Positions 21,361 through 31,326 of a DNA stretch of 64,000 bases are shown one piece after another (the stretch's first letter is position 1; each line of letters starts with the position of its first letter). The stretch is from Alnus glutinosa. Taxonomy: Eukaryota; Streptophyta; Magnoliopsida; Fagales; Betulaceae. The stretch lies in assembly GCF_958979055.1 (NCBI RefSeq), contig NC_084899.1, positions 5,491,001 through 5,555,000 of the forward strand. Direction: 5' to 3'. The translations under genes and the position numbers were made by a program. The notes beneath the pieces are model-generated. The model did not search any database and was not told the DNA's origin. It saw nothing but the letters and a program-made list of their open reading frames with translations.

Positions 21361-23180
21361 TGTTACAAATAATTCATATTAATATGTCTGACTTCATAGC
21401 ATGTGAATGAATAAAATATAAGCGTACCTTCATTGTTTGATGATGAGCTTGCCATCTTCGATTTTCCAACTGTCCCTGTTTGTAGTGTGTGTGGAGTCTA
21501 GTCTCTCAACCTTAATTTTCAGATGACCTAATGAAGTCTAATGGACAGGTGTTCACAAGAAAGGAAAGAGACATAGTTTTTCTACATCACATTATCCAAC
21601 ATCAACTCTACACCAAGATACGTAGGGCGTGAGTCTCATATATGTGGGTCCCATATATATGAATCTCACACTCAATATGTCTTAGTGTAAAATTGATGTA
21701 AGGTAATAATTTCGTCTCTATTGAACTACTCTTTTCTTGTCTTTGAATAGAGAGCCTCTTCTGTCCGGTCATGGCAGAAAACATGGGTTTTTTGCCCACT
21801 AATAACCGGTCGACACGTTAGCTAAAAAAATTAAAACCAAAGAACTGAAATGCTCCTGATGTAGTGAATCACTTCTCTTCATTCTTTCTTCTTCTATTCT
21901 TTTTCTTTCCTTTCACCGGGACAGAGTGAGGCAGAGGGAGAGAGTGGGTTTGAGAGGGGGAAGATCGGGAGAGTGAAACAGAGAGAGAGATGCTGTCGGA
22001 GAGAGAGAGGATCCGATCGACGGTGGGCCAGCGCCGAAGGAGCAGGTCCGGTTATGGGTCGCACACCGGTGGCTGGAGGTGCGATTTTCAGTGGCCAGAA
22101 CCGACTTCCGGCGAGGCAGGGACGGTTCGAGAGGGGGAGATCGGGAGAGTGAGATCAGAGGAGAGAGTGAAACAGAGAGAGAGATGTTGTCAGAGAGAGA
22201 GAGGATCCGATCGACGGTAGGCCAGCGCCGGAGGAGCAGGTCCGGTTATGGGTCGTCGACCCGTGGCTGGAGGTGCGTTTTCGGTGGCCAGAACCGACTT
22301 CCAGCGAGGCAAGGACGGTCTGAGAGGGGGAGATCGGGAGAGTGAGATCGGGGAGAGAGTGAAACAGAGAGAGAGAGAGAGATGTTGTCGGAGAGAGAAA
22401 GAGAGATGCCGAGAGAGAGAGAGAGAGACAAACAAAAAGAGGATCCGATCGCCGGAGGAGCAGGAGGCGACGTCCGGTTATGGGTCGTCGACTGGTTGCC
22501 GGAGAACTGACTTCCGGCGAGGCAGGGACGGTCCGGCAGGAGCTTTGCAGACTGAACAGTAATTGGAGGCTTTGAGCTTTGCTTGTTGATTGATTTGAGA
22601 AAGGGAGGTTTTGCTTGTGTGTGTCTTGTATATTTTCTTTTGGTGTAATATGCTGATGTGTCTGTTTTCTATTAGAGGGCATAAAGGACTTGGTTTCTGC
22701 CAAGTCCGAACTGAAGTTATTCCCCTTTGAATATGCACGTCATACACAAAACAGAGAGAGAAGCGGAGAAAAGGCCGAATATATGAATAAATTATTTAAT
22801 GAAAAGTTGATTTTACTTGTCTTAAACTTTGAAGTCGCAATCACTTTGAAGAAAATATATAATAAAAAAAATAAATGGCTCAGTATGCACATGCATGTGA
22901 TAGTAAGGCTTACTGATTTCGGGACCCACAAAAGAGCCAGATCTAAGGATGACTTGCCTACACTTAGCTTTGGTGACTTTCTTTTTAATTGAAGGGACAA
23001 CATTCTATGCAGTAAGAAAAACAAATCGTACATACGGACCGGATGATGTGTCATTTTTAAGGCATTTTGATTTTTACGTGAAAGTACACGGCTTCCTCAA
23101 GTGCTTACATAATAGGTCAAGCCCATTATAGACCTGAAAAAAGAAAAAGAAAAAAAAGGACTATGCTAGTCCACCCAACA
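21361..23180 (-). repeat. 3' LTR of the copia element, split by an insertion
   Basis: 21361-21550 matches the LTR at 27693 onward (TGTTACAAATAATTCATATT versus TGTTATAAATATTTCATATT, through the CATTGTTTGATGATGAGCTT block). The match resumes at about 23080 (GGCTTCCTCAAGTGCTTACATAATAGG) and runs to CTAGTCCACCCAACA at 23180. About 1.5 kb between them is absent from the other LTR, so it entered after the retrotransposon did, or one LTR lost it. Confidence 0.78.
21950..22545. repeat. Three-copy tandem repeat, about 190-bp unit, GA-rich
   Basis: Each unit has the order GAGAGGGGGAGATCGGGAGA, GA dinucleotides, GAGGATCCGATCG, GGAGCAGGTCCGGTTATGGGT, then GACTTCCGGCGAGGCA. Copies begin near 21950, 22131 and 22321; the third is more diverged. 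The long frames on both strands inside it are by-products of the repeat. GC content is far above that of the surrounding LTR DNA, and it lies inside the insertion that splits the copia LTR. Confidence 0.85.
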
Positions 23181-23595
23181 GGAGTAAATACAACAATCTC
23201 CCACTTGGACAGCATAAGTCACTTAAACACAAAACAAACGCAAATAAGCATTTCAAAGCGCAGCCTGATCTAAAAGTGTTTGCAAGTGGCAAGTTATAAT
23301 ACATCGATAAGATGCATAACATACAACAAGCACTTACAATCACGTGATCAAGACATAGAATGTAAGTGTAGAATACAAATAGCACAATAGTGATCACTAC
23401 ATATTCATATGAAGCCAACTGAAACTCATACACAATGTCTCGTATCACAATACCAATGTCATAGTTCATATAAATGCGCGTAGGACAATACATGACAACA
23501 CAAATTGAATTCTCACGATACACAAAAACTGCACATAACTCCCACTAACTCAATAAAACAGAATAATCTAATAAATGCATATGAGTCACATGCTC

Positions 23596-24351
23596 CTAAA
23601 ACACTCTAGGAGATAACCCCTTAGTTATCGGATCCACTAAAATATGTTCTCTGAGAGTATGCACAACACATATGTGAGACTCAGTTACTTTCTTTCTACC
23701 AAACAAATATTTTATATCACTATGCTCGGATCGTGAAGAGTTTTCAGTGTTTCGAGAGAAAGAAACAGCTGCAAAATTATCACAAAATATCTTCAGCGGC
23801 TTCGCAATGGTATCCATAATAATCAGCCCTGAGATAAAGTTTCACAGCCACATAGCCTGATATGAAGCTTGGTAACAAGCTATATTCTCTGCCTCCATAG
23901 TTGAGGAAGCTATAAGTGTCTGTTTGACATTTTTTCACAAAACAACTCATTTTGCCATCATAAAAGTATATGTAGAAGTGGATTTCCTATCATTTGAACA
24001 ACCTATAAAATCCGCATCGGAATATCCAACTACATCAAGAATATCAGATTGTCGATATGTCAACATAAAATCCTTAGTGCCCTTCAAGTATCTTAGTACT
24101 CTCTTTGTAGCTGTCCAACAACTTAAACCTGGATCACTCAAGTATTTCTCAAGTACACCTACAACATAAGCAATATTAGGTCGTGTACACACTTGAGCAT
24201 ACGTTAAATTGCCCACAGCTGATGTATATGGAATTGCTTGCATCTGAGTTCTTTCATTACCACTCTGGGGGCATTGAGACTTTGAAAATACATCACCTCT
24301 CACAATTGGTGCCTTTCCAGGAGAGTAGGACTGCATATGAAACTTACTCAA
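23596..24351 (-). pseudogene. Copia RNase H region (broken)
   Basis: Minus-strand pieces show the copia RT-C-terminal/RNase H landmarks: YTSAVGNLTYAQVCTRPNIAY, LKGTKDFMLTY, VVGYSDADFIGCSNDRKSTS, then after a break FCDNFAAVSFSRN and EHSDIKYLF. Stops and frameshifts separate the pieces at about 23820-23945. Confidence 0.85.
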
Positions 24352-24526
24352 AACTTAGTCAATATAGGTTTTCTGAGACAGCTCAAGAACACCATTAGTT
24401 CTGTCACAAAGAATATGTATACCTAATACATTAGAGACCTCACCAAGGTCTTTCATATCAAAATGGAAAGACAACATACGCATAGTTTCAAACAATAACT
24501 CATTATCATTTGCTGCAAGCAATACA

Positions 24527-24780
24527 TCATCCACATAAAATACAAGAAAAATTTATCTGCTCCGGCCCACTAACCTTTAAATATATACATTGATCAACAA
24601 CATTTTCCTTAAAACCACAAGATGTGACAATTTCATCAAATTTCAAGTACCACTGCTTTGAAGCTTGTTTAAGACCATAAATCGACCTTTTAAGCTTGTA
24701 CACCATATGTTCTTTACTATTCACTTGAAAAATTGCTGGTTGCTCCATATACACATCTTCGGATAGATGCCCATTTAGAT
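24527..24780 (-). pseudogene. Copia reverse transcriptase fragment
   Basis: Minus-strand frame with EDVYMEQPAIFQ, VYKLKRSIYGLKQASKQWY and FKENVVDQCIYLK, the conserved copia RT middle. The N-terminal part of RT is missing: the frame upstream (about 24780-24817) joins almost directly to integrase sequence, showing an internal deletion. Confidence 0.85.
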
Positions 24781-25407
24781 TTTTGCTTAGTTTCATCATA
24801 CCTCCTATAATACTCATTACCTCTATCTAATCTTACAGCTTTAACATTCTTATCTCTCTGAAGTTCAACAGCAGCCTTAAAAACTTTGAAGTCTTCTAAA
24901 AATTTCGACTTTTTACGAATAACCTGAAAATGACTATAACGTAAATAATCATTAATAAAGGTGATGAAGTACCTATAGTTTCCCAAAACAGGAGGAATAA
25001 TGAGTCCACATATATCAGTGTGTATCATTTCTAGGACATTCTCACTTCTCCCATCCTTTTGTCTTCTAGATTTAAAAGCAAGCTTCCCTTTAACACAATC
25101 AACACAAATATCAAAATTAGAAAAATCTAGGTTAACAAGAATTCCATCTTTAATCGATCAACTTTTCAATTCTTGGCTTAGAAATATGGTCCAAACGTAT
25201 GTACCACAACATAGAGGAAGTCTCAATTTTCCTACTACACTTGGAAACAATCACAACATTCACAAAAGAAGCACTAGAAGAGAAATAAGATAAAGAATGC
25301 ATCAAGCCAATTATGTATAAACCATCACACAATGTGCCAGAACTAACCACAACAGAATTATAATAAATGATAACCATTCCATTTCCAATATAAAAAAATG
25401 TATCCAC
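24780..25407 (-). pseudogene. Copia pre-integrase and integrase core (truncated)
   Basis: The minus strand shows the GAG-pre-integrase signature around LWYIRLDHISKPRIEKLI and then CVDCVKGKL, followed by the integrase core start HTDICGLIIPPVLGNYRYFITFINDYLRY and DRGNEYYRRYDE. The rest of the integrase core is deleted. Confidence 0.8.
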
Positions 25408-25599
25408 ATTTGTCCAAAATAGAGATAGAGATAAGGTTTTTTTCTAATAGAAGATACAAAAACATCTTTTTAGATCCAAAAAAATGCCTAGAGGCCAAAA
25501 CAAGCTTTGCAGTGCCAATGCGTTCAACTTCAACCTCCACACCGTTTCCCATGTTCACCTTCAACTCCCCATTACTCGGCTTTCTAGTGCTTTGAAATT

Positions 25600-26463
25600 C
25601 CTTTCTTCTCTAACCAAGCCGTATATTTCTTGCCATTTGCCTTCTTGTGCCCATTCATATGACAAAAGTTACATTTTCCTTTGAATTCTTTTGTCTTAAG
25701 CTCCAAAGAGACATCTACGTCAGTTTGTTAAGAAAAATATTTAAATTTCTTTATTTTATGTGTCACGTTGCTACTTTTGTCGCCCTTATAAATTTTTCTC
25801 TTAAAATGTCCACTATCATTTGTCGTCATAAAAACATGAGACTTTTCATTTTTCATCACCTCTTCTTCTTAAGTGACTATAGTAATCATTTCACTCAAGC
25901 TCCATTCATCTCTCTGAGCATTGTAGGTGGTCTTGAGGGCATCAAAATTGAGATGGTAAGGACTCAAGCACTTGCCAAACAAGAAAACTGTCTGCTAGTT
26001 CAACCTTCATTTGCCTCAGCTTATTGAAAAAATGAGCAAACTTCATAATATGCTCATGAACTCCACTAACACCATCATAAGTGGTGGTGGTAAGCAATTT
26101 CATGAAAGTTCCCTTATCTGCTTTGTCGAACTTAGTAAACTTATCCCCAACAGCAGCCAAAAAATCCTTAGCACTATCAGTAAAAGTAATACTTTGCCTA
26201 ATAGACTTATTAATAGTGTACTTCATGATCATAAGACAAGTCCTATTGGAATGCCCCCAACGTTCATAGTAGGTCTTCTCTTCAATAGAACTTTTCTTAA
26301 TAAGTTCAGCAGGTGCCTCAACCCTCAAAGTCAAATCAAGATTCATGATAGCTAAATTGATAGTGAGAGACTCATACCAATCTTCGTAATTAGTCCCCGT
26401 CAATGTTTTGATGGCAGATAATGGGAAGGACAAACCTTGATTTCCCAAAACTGAGAACATCAC
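25600..26463 (-). pseudogene. Copia gag with defective zinc knuckle
   Basis: The minus-strand frame begins near 26463 with LTGTNYEDWYESLTINLAIM, the UBN2/gag landmark, and continues to ESLPSQF at about 25945. Further downstream, near 25600-25680, a CCHC-like knuckle reads CNFCHMNGHKKANGKKY. The fourth metal ligand expected before KKY is Gly instead of Cys. The frame is interrupted between the two parts. Confidence 0.75.
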
Positions 26464-27692
26464 AACAAGACTTTATTATACATGTAAAATAAATAAATAA
26501 ATCTTACTCATATAGTCATCACATTTTTCATGCTAGAGTCACATGCACAATAGACTCTTACACAAATTGTTTATCTCAAAATTTCATGTTAGAATTCCAC
26601 ACACAATGAATTCATACACATGATAAAACAAAATAATTAAATACAACGACTTAAGATGACCCACTATCAAGAGAATAAAACTTAGTTATCAAGTGTAGAG
26701 TATTTAATAATTTTTTTACCGTCCTAAGCATTCTACCAAAATAATGATTTACCGATATAACAAATCAGTTATCCGTATGGACCTTAGTAAAATTGCAATT
26801 TACAAAATAATCACCCCAATTTATCATGATTAGTCCCACGATAAGTGGGTACATAATCAATCTAAACCATTGGTCAAATACACAAGAGCATTATCCATAT
26901 TGCACTAAAACTTTAATAAAAATAAAAATCCCAATTATTTGTAATGATTAGTCACACGATAGACAGATACATAACCAATCCAAATCATGTTTTGATGTAC
27001 AATATTGCTTCATTGCATTAAGGAGTTTTGAGATTTTTGCAAACAAAACAAATATTGGGACCAATTAGCTACGGCCTAATCTAAGCTTTATAATTTCATT
27101 TTTGCTATGTATCGATATATGTTTTTTCTTTGGTCAATGAGGATTATGAGTGTAGGTTTTTTGTTTTGTTTTTTTCTCTTTTCGAAATTTGGTCTTGCTC
27201 ACAGTTCACGTAATGATAAAGAGAATATAAAATGAGATATTTTTTTACTTGAAGTCAAATACGGGCTGTTAAACTTGCATTGTTTTGTGTTATGTCATGT
27301 GTGTATGATATAAACCAATTTCTTTTATGAGCAAACACAAAGGTTTCTTTTCAGTTTTGCACTCCGTAAAGTCGGACAATAAAAAATTAAAAATTTTTTT
27401 AAAAAAATGGTAGGCACATTTCTGGTCCTCTTAACACGCCTTTAAGTGCAATTGCGCAAGTGTTTGGATACCCACAGAATAACAAAAAAAGAAAACATTT
27501 ATTACCGATACACTGTGGCACTGATAATAGCTTAAATATGCATGTTTTTATGGATTAAAAATAAGCATTGTCACATCAAAATTTCATATTTCTTGCATTT
27601 TAGAATCAATTGTGAAGAATATAGTTTAAAGGAAATGCAACTCAACACAGGCACACAGCCACAAAAAAGAATAGATCAACTCTGATACCAAT

Positions 27693-28031
27693 TGTTATAA
27701 ATATTTCATATTAATTTGTCTTACTTCATAGCATGTGAAGGAACAAAATATAAGCTTACTTTCATTGTTTGATGATGAGCTTGTCATCTTCGATTTTTCA
27801 GCCGTCGTCCTGTTTGTAGTGTGTATGGAGGAGTCTAGTTTCTCAATCCCAATTTTCAGATGACCGAATAAAGTCTGATGGGCCAACTCCATTCATTTAT
27901 AGGGTGAGAGTGCATGGCTTCCTTAAATGCTTACATAATATTTTTTTTTTGATCGACTAAATGCTTACATAATAGGTCCAAGCATTGTGGACCCAAAATA
28001 AAAATTAGGAACTATGTTAGTCCACCCAACA
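27693..28031 (-). repeat. 5' LTR of the copia element
   Basis: Begins TGTTATAAATATT and ends CCACCCAACA on the + strand, directly beside the primer-binding site at 27680-27690. It contains its own short duplication of AAATGCTTACATAATA (near 27926 and 27958), separated by a T run, not present in the other LTR. Confidence 0.82.
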
Positions 28032-28049
28032 TTACCTGTTCGTTTGGAA

Positions 28050-28250
28050 CCTCTACCACTTAAACATCCCAAACAAGTTCCTTTTGGGTTAATAGGCAAA
28101 CTTCTATCTGCAAAGCCTCCTAATCCTCAATGGGTCTGTGATACTCTGATTGCAGCTTGGAAATTTGCCAGTCCTCTTGAAATAGGACCTATTGATTTAC
28201 CTATCTTTATTGCATTAATGACAGTCATGTTTTGTAAAGGTAAACCATGA
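28050..28250 (+). pseudogene. DUF4283 domain, first half (LINE ORF1-type)
   Basis: The + strand frame reads FGLIGKLLSAKPPNPQWVCD and then AWKFASPLEIGPIDLPIFI, matching the N-terminal half of DUF4283 (pattern lvGkLLs.rp.n...). The domain is common in plant LINE ORF1 proteins. The rest of the domain is not downstream on this strand; it lies inverted at 28595-28770. Confidence 0.5.
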
Positions 28251-28254
28251 ACTT

Positions 28255-28535
28255 TGTTGGAAAAATTATACACTCAGAAAGGTTGTAGGCCTCCAGGCCT
28301 ATGGTCAGCCCACTGGTAACACCTTAAATGATATTAGGTCAAGCTGCCAGATTTGCTATTACCTCTAAGCCTATAAATACACATTTATAACAGGTATAAC
28401 CTTAGATTGAATTTTTCTCATACTAAATACTCTCTGGAATTGTACTGGACACTCCCTAAGATCGCCGCTAACTTAGGTATTGGAGTGGGATCATTGGATC
28501 TCTCGACGCAATACTTATTATTTTGCAGATTATGA
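28255..28535 (+). repeat. Possible LTR fragment (gypsy-type)
   Basis: Contains CTATAAATACACATTTATAA (TATA-like, near 28370), then CTAACTTAGGTATTGGAGTGGG and TTATTTTGCAG. The phrase 'ACTTAGGTATTGGAGTGG' resembles the conserved R/U5 region of plant gypsy LTRs. No partner LTR is visible. Confidence 0.35.
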
Positions 28536-28584
28536 AAAACAAGGCGAATCAAAGATCGATACATTACCAAACCGGAAAACTGCA

Positions 28585-28775
28585 TCAACAAACTAGAATC
28601 CAAAAGGGACAAATATTAAATTCAACTTCTTCAAAGGCTAATTCAGGAGACCAAGGCTTGAAGATTAACAGAAAACCTCGAACATTCCAGGAGCCTTGAT
28701 TCAAAATCCGCTCAACATGAGCTCGGAGAGGAACAGTTAATTGAGTAACAAGAATGGCTGCTTGGGCTTCACCAA
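28585..28775 (-). pseudogene. DUF4283 domain, second half, inverted
   Basis: The minus-strand frame reads VERILNQGSWNVRGFLLIFK, PWSPELAFEEVEFNICPFWI, matching the C-terminal half of DUF4283 (gpW...ll.l..W.p...f....fWvq). Relative to the first half at 28050-28250 it is on the opposite strand. Confidence 0.6.
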
Positions 28776-28879
28776 TAGCAGCACGAATAGTGGAGATACT
28801 TTGGTTGCAAATCAGTTGACAATGAGACAAAGTAATGATGTGGTCGGCATAGGCTTCCCCAATGTAGTAAGAATCCACG

Positions 28880-30890
28880 TGTATTCTATGACAAATTTGT
28901 GTTATTAGAATGTAGAGAAGTAGGATTCAAAGTAAAGGTCTATTCACATATGTATGTAATACTAAAACGATGTCGTTTTAATTAATTTAATTATATATAT
29001 ATATATACATAAAGATGTGTATATTTTAAAACTGCTATCTGTATGTGTAAATAGTGAAAGGGACGCATAACTCATCCCTTCAGAGTCGCTTTCCTCTTTT
29101 TAGGTCTGATGGATGTGATTTAATAATTATCTAATCAAAGTCATGCCAATAATGCAATTTATTTCTGCTCAGGATTTGCTTTACTAGGGTTATAATTAAA
29201 TTTTTGGCTTTCTTCTTTAGAGTGCACTATTTTTTGACTTAATTTAATATTTTACTATCAATGACTGACTAAGATTCTAGTCATCAATCCATCTGACCAA
29301 CATGTTAAACTATGACCATCCTTGTCTTGCACGGTGAAAAGCAAAATTGGCTGAAATTATATAATCCCAGAGGTCCATGTATTCCCATCATTCGGCCCTG
29401 ATTGGTAAGATGGTACTATATAAGCATGTAAGAGATAGGGAAAGAAAAAGAATGCATTTTTTTTTTTTTTTTTTTTTTTAATTTTTAAGAATGCCTTAAA
29501 GACACATAGTCCAAAAGAAAAAGAAGTAAGAAAAAAAAAAATTGATACAGATATTCTTATTCCCACACTTTTAGATGTATATTTTTTTTTTAACGTGACA
29601 TTAAAAATTACTACTGGATCCAAAATATAATAGCAATTTATTCAAATTTAATTGTAATTTATTATCATGTCTAGGATGTACACGTAAAAGTGTGTAGCAT
29701 TTTTGTAAAAAGTATGACCTAAAATATGTATTTTTTTTTTTTAAAATAAATTTTAAAGTTTAAAAAATTCATTTTTACAATTTCTTTTGCTAAACGGAGG
29801 CTAGAGGGGGGCCATAACTCCGACCAGCCCACTTTAGTTTCGTCCCTAAATAGAATAAGGGTATGTGAGTATAGAAAAATGTTCAAATGTTCAAATAATT
29901 GTTATGATAGTCCGAAAAAATAAGGACACAAATGTAATTGAAAGAATTCATTTAATGGTTAGTATATTTAAGTTGATGTATCTAATTGTATAAATGGTTT
30001 TACATTATTTATTAATATTTAAATTCTAACTATAAAATCAATATTATTCAAAAAAAAAAAACAAAAAAAAAAACCTAAAACTAAAACTAAAATAAAGCCC
30101 TCTCTTACCCTATTCGATACAAGTAATGTTAATTCTTTGGACGCCAAAAATAGAAACAAAAGTCAGTTACTAATTACTGTACAAAACAGGTAGGTGGGAC
30201 CAAAACCTTTGCATGCCAGCCAATTGTCCCCCCACTCTGCTCATATCCATATGTTCTCTGTACGCACAATTAACCTCCACAAGAAAATCTGAAAATGCCA
30301 GGCCCCATGGGACCCACACCCAACGACCCTCATCCCCTCAATTCCTCATGAAGAATGCTTTCCTATTATCGCATTTATTACGATCTCTAAAAACCCACGT
30401 GGACTTTTGTTTTGAATAGAAAAAATATTTGTATTTTATAATTTTTTTCATAAATTCATTTAATAATCACATGAATGTGACTTAAATTGATTTTCTATTT
30501 AAATTATTAATGTGATAAGTGCTGCAACATTAATTTATAAATATATTAAGTAAATTGGCGTGATAAGTATTATCGTGCAAATTCAATTTATAACTATTTA
30601 TAATAAGAAAGAGAAAGATAAATGTTATTTTACACTATGCAATTATTCTTTTAACGTTTTTCTTTTATTTGTTGACATGCCATAATCAATTTATTATTAA
30701 TTTTTTCTTTTTAATTAAAATTAATTTAATAATAAATTAGTTATATCACGTCGACGAAAAATGTCGATATAAAGACAGCAGAATGCAAAATTGCAAAACT
30801 CAAATAAAATTATAATAAGACCTTTGGGAACAATTAATTAATCATGATTATATTACAAAAAAAAAAAAAAATCATGATTAGCATTGAGAA
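28880..30890. other. AT-rich spacer, no gene
   Basis: Homopolymer T and A runs (29457-29479, 30050-30073) and a TA microsatellite (28994-29006). No frame or bounded repeat is recognisable. Confidence 0.45.
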
Positions 30891-30927
30891 GCACATCTAT
30901 GATCTAACGGTTGACTTCCACTCTGCC

Positions 30928-30954
30928 CACGTGTTGAGCCCCAAGCGCCACGTG
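30928..30954. promoter_or_regulatory. Paired G-boxes upstream of the lysine-rich gene
   Basis: Two perfect CACGTG cores at 30928-30933 and 30949-30954, 21 bases apart (two helical turns), about 375-400 bases before the start codon at 31327. The spacing would put two bZIP or bHLH dimers on the same DNA face. Function is inferred. Confidence 0.5.
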
Positions 30955-31326
30955 GAAGATGCGGTCGTCACAGTCACACGCAAAATAAAGAAGACGCGGC
31001 TGCCCCCGCCCTCTCTGGCTTGTTCTGATGAAATAGAACGCAACGCTCTTGAGGGACGTGTGAAATCTCTTTCCTAAGTGACCAAAACGAATCGTTTGGT
31101 CCCGTCCAGATACTTGCCTCTCAGATCCTCGACCTGTCAATCTCGTAAACCCTAAATATGTCTCTCAGAATTTAAACTCATTTCCGATTTTGCCCCGGCT
31201 CTCAAGAATTCACCCACCATTATCATCAACTCCTAAAAACGCCGTGCTAATACAACGCTGAACGCTGTTTTCCGTACAGAAACGGTAATTCTGGAAAAGT
31301 CACTGTTTGGTTACGCGGATTAGGAA

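Larger units (their letters stand above)
21361..28031 (-). mobile_element. Degenerate Ty1-copia LTR retrotransposon
   Basis: Read on the minus strand: 5' LTR (28031 to 27693), tRNA-Met type primer-binding site TGGTATCAGAG (complement of 27680-27690), gag, protease-region remnant, integrase, reverse transcriptase, RNase H, polypurine tract AAGTGGGAGA (complement of 23197-23206), 3' LTR. The gag-integrase-RT order defines copia. All domains are broken by stops and deletions. The element has no matching 5-bp flanks (AGGAC left, TTACC right), so at least one end has been altered. The 3' LTR is interrupted by foreign DNA. Confidence 0.88.

Noticed and set aside
21950..22545. Regularly repeated units suggesting a CRISPR array
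   Set aside because: Units are about 190 bases with no short constant repeat and variable spacer pattern; this is a plant tandem repeat.
22155..22703. 182-aa and shorter Ser/Leu-rich frames in the GA tandem repeat, both strands
   Set aside because: They come from reading CT/GA microsatellites in several frames; composition is pure low complexity and changes between repeat copies.
21356..28036. 5-bp target duplication for the copia element
   Set aside because: The flanks AGGAC and TTACC do not match, so no TSD is claimed.
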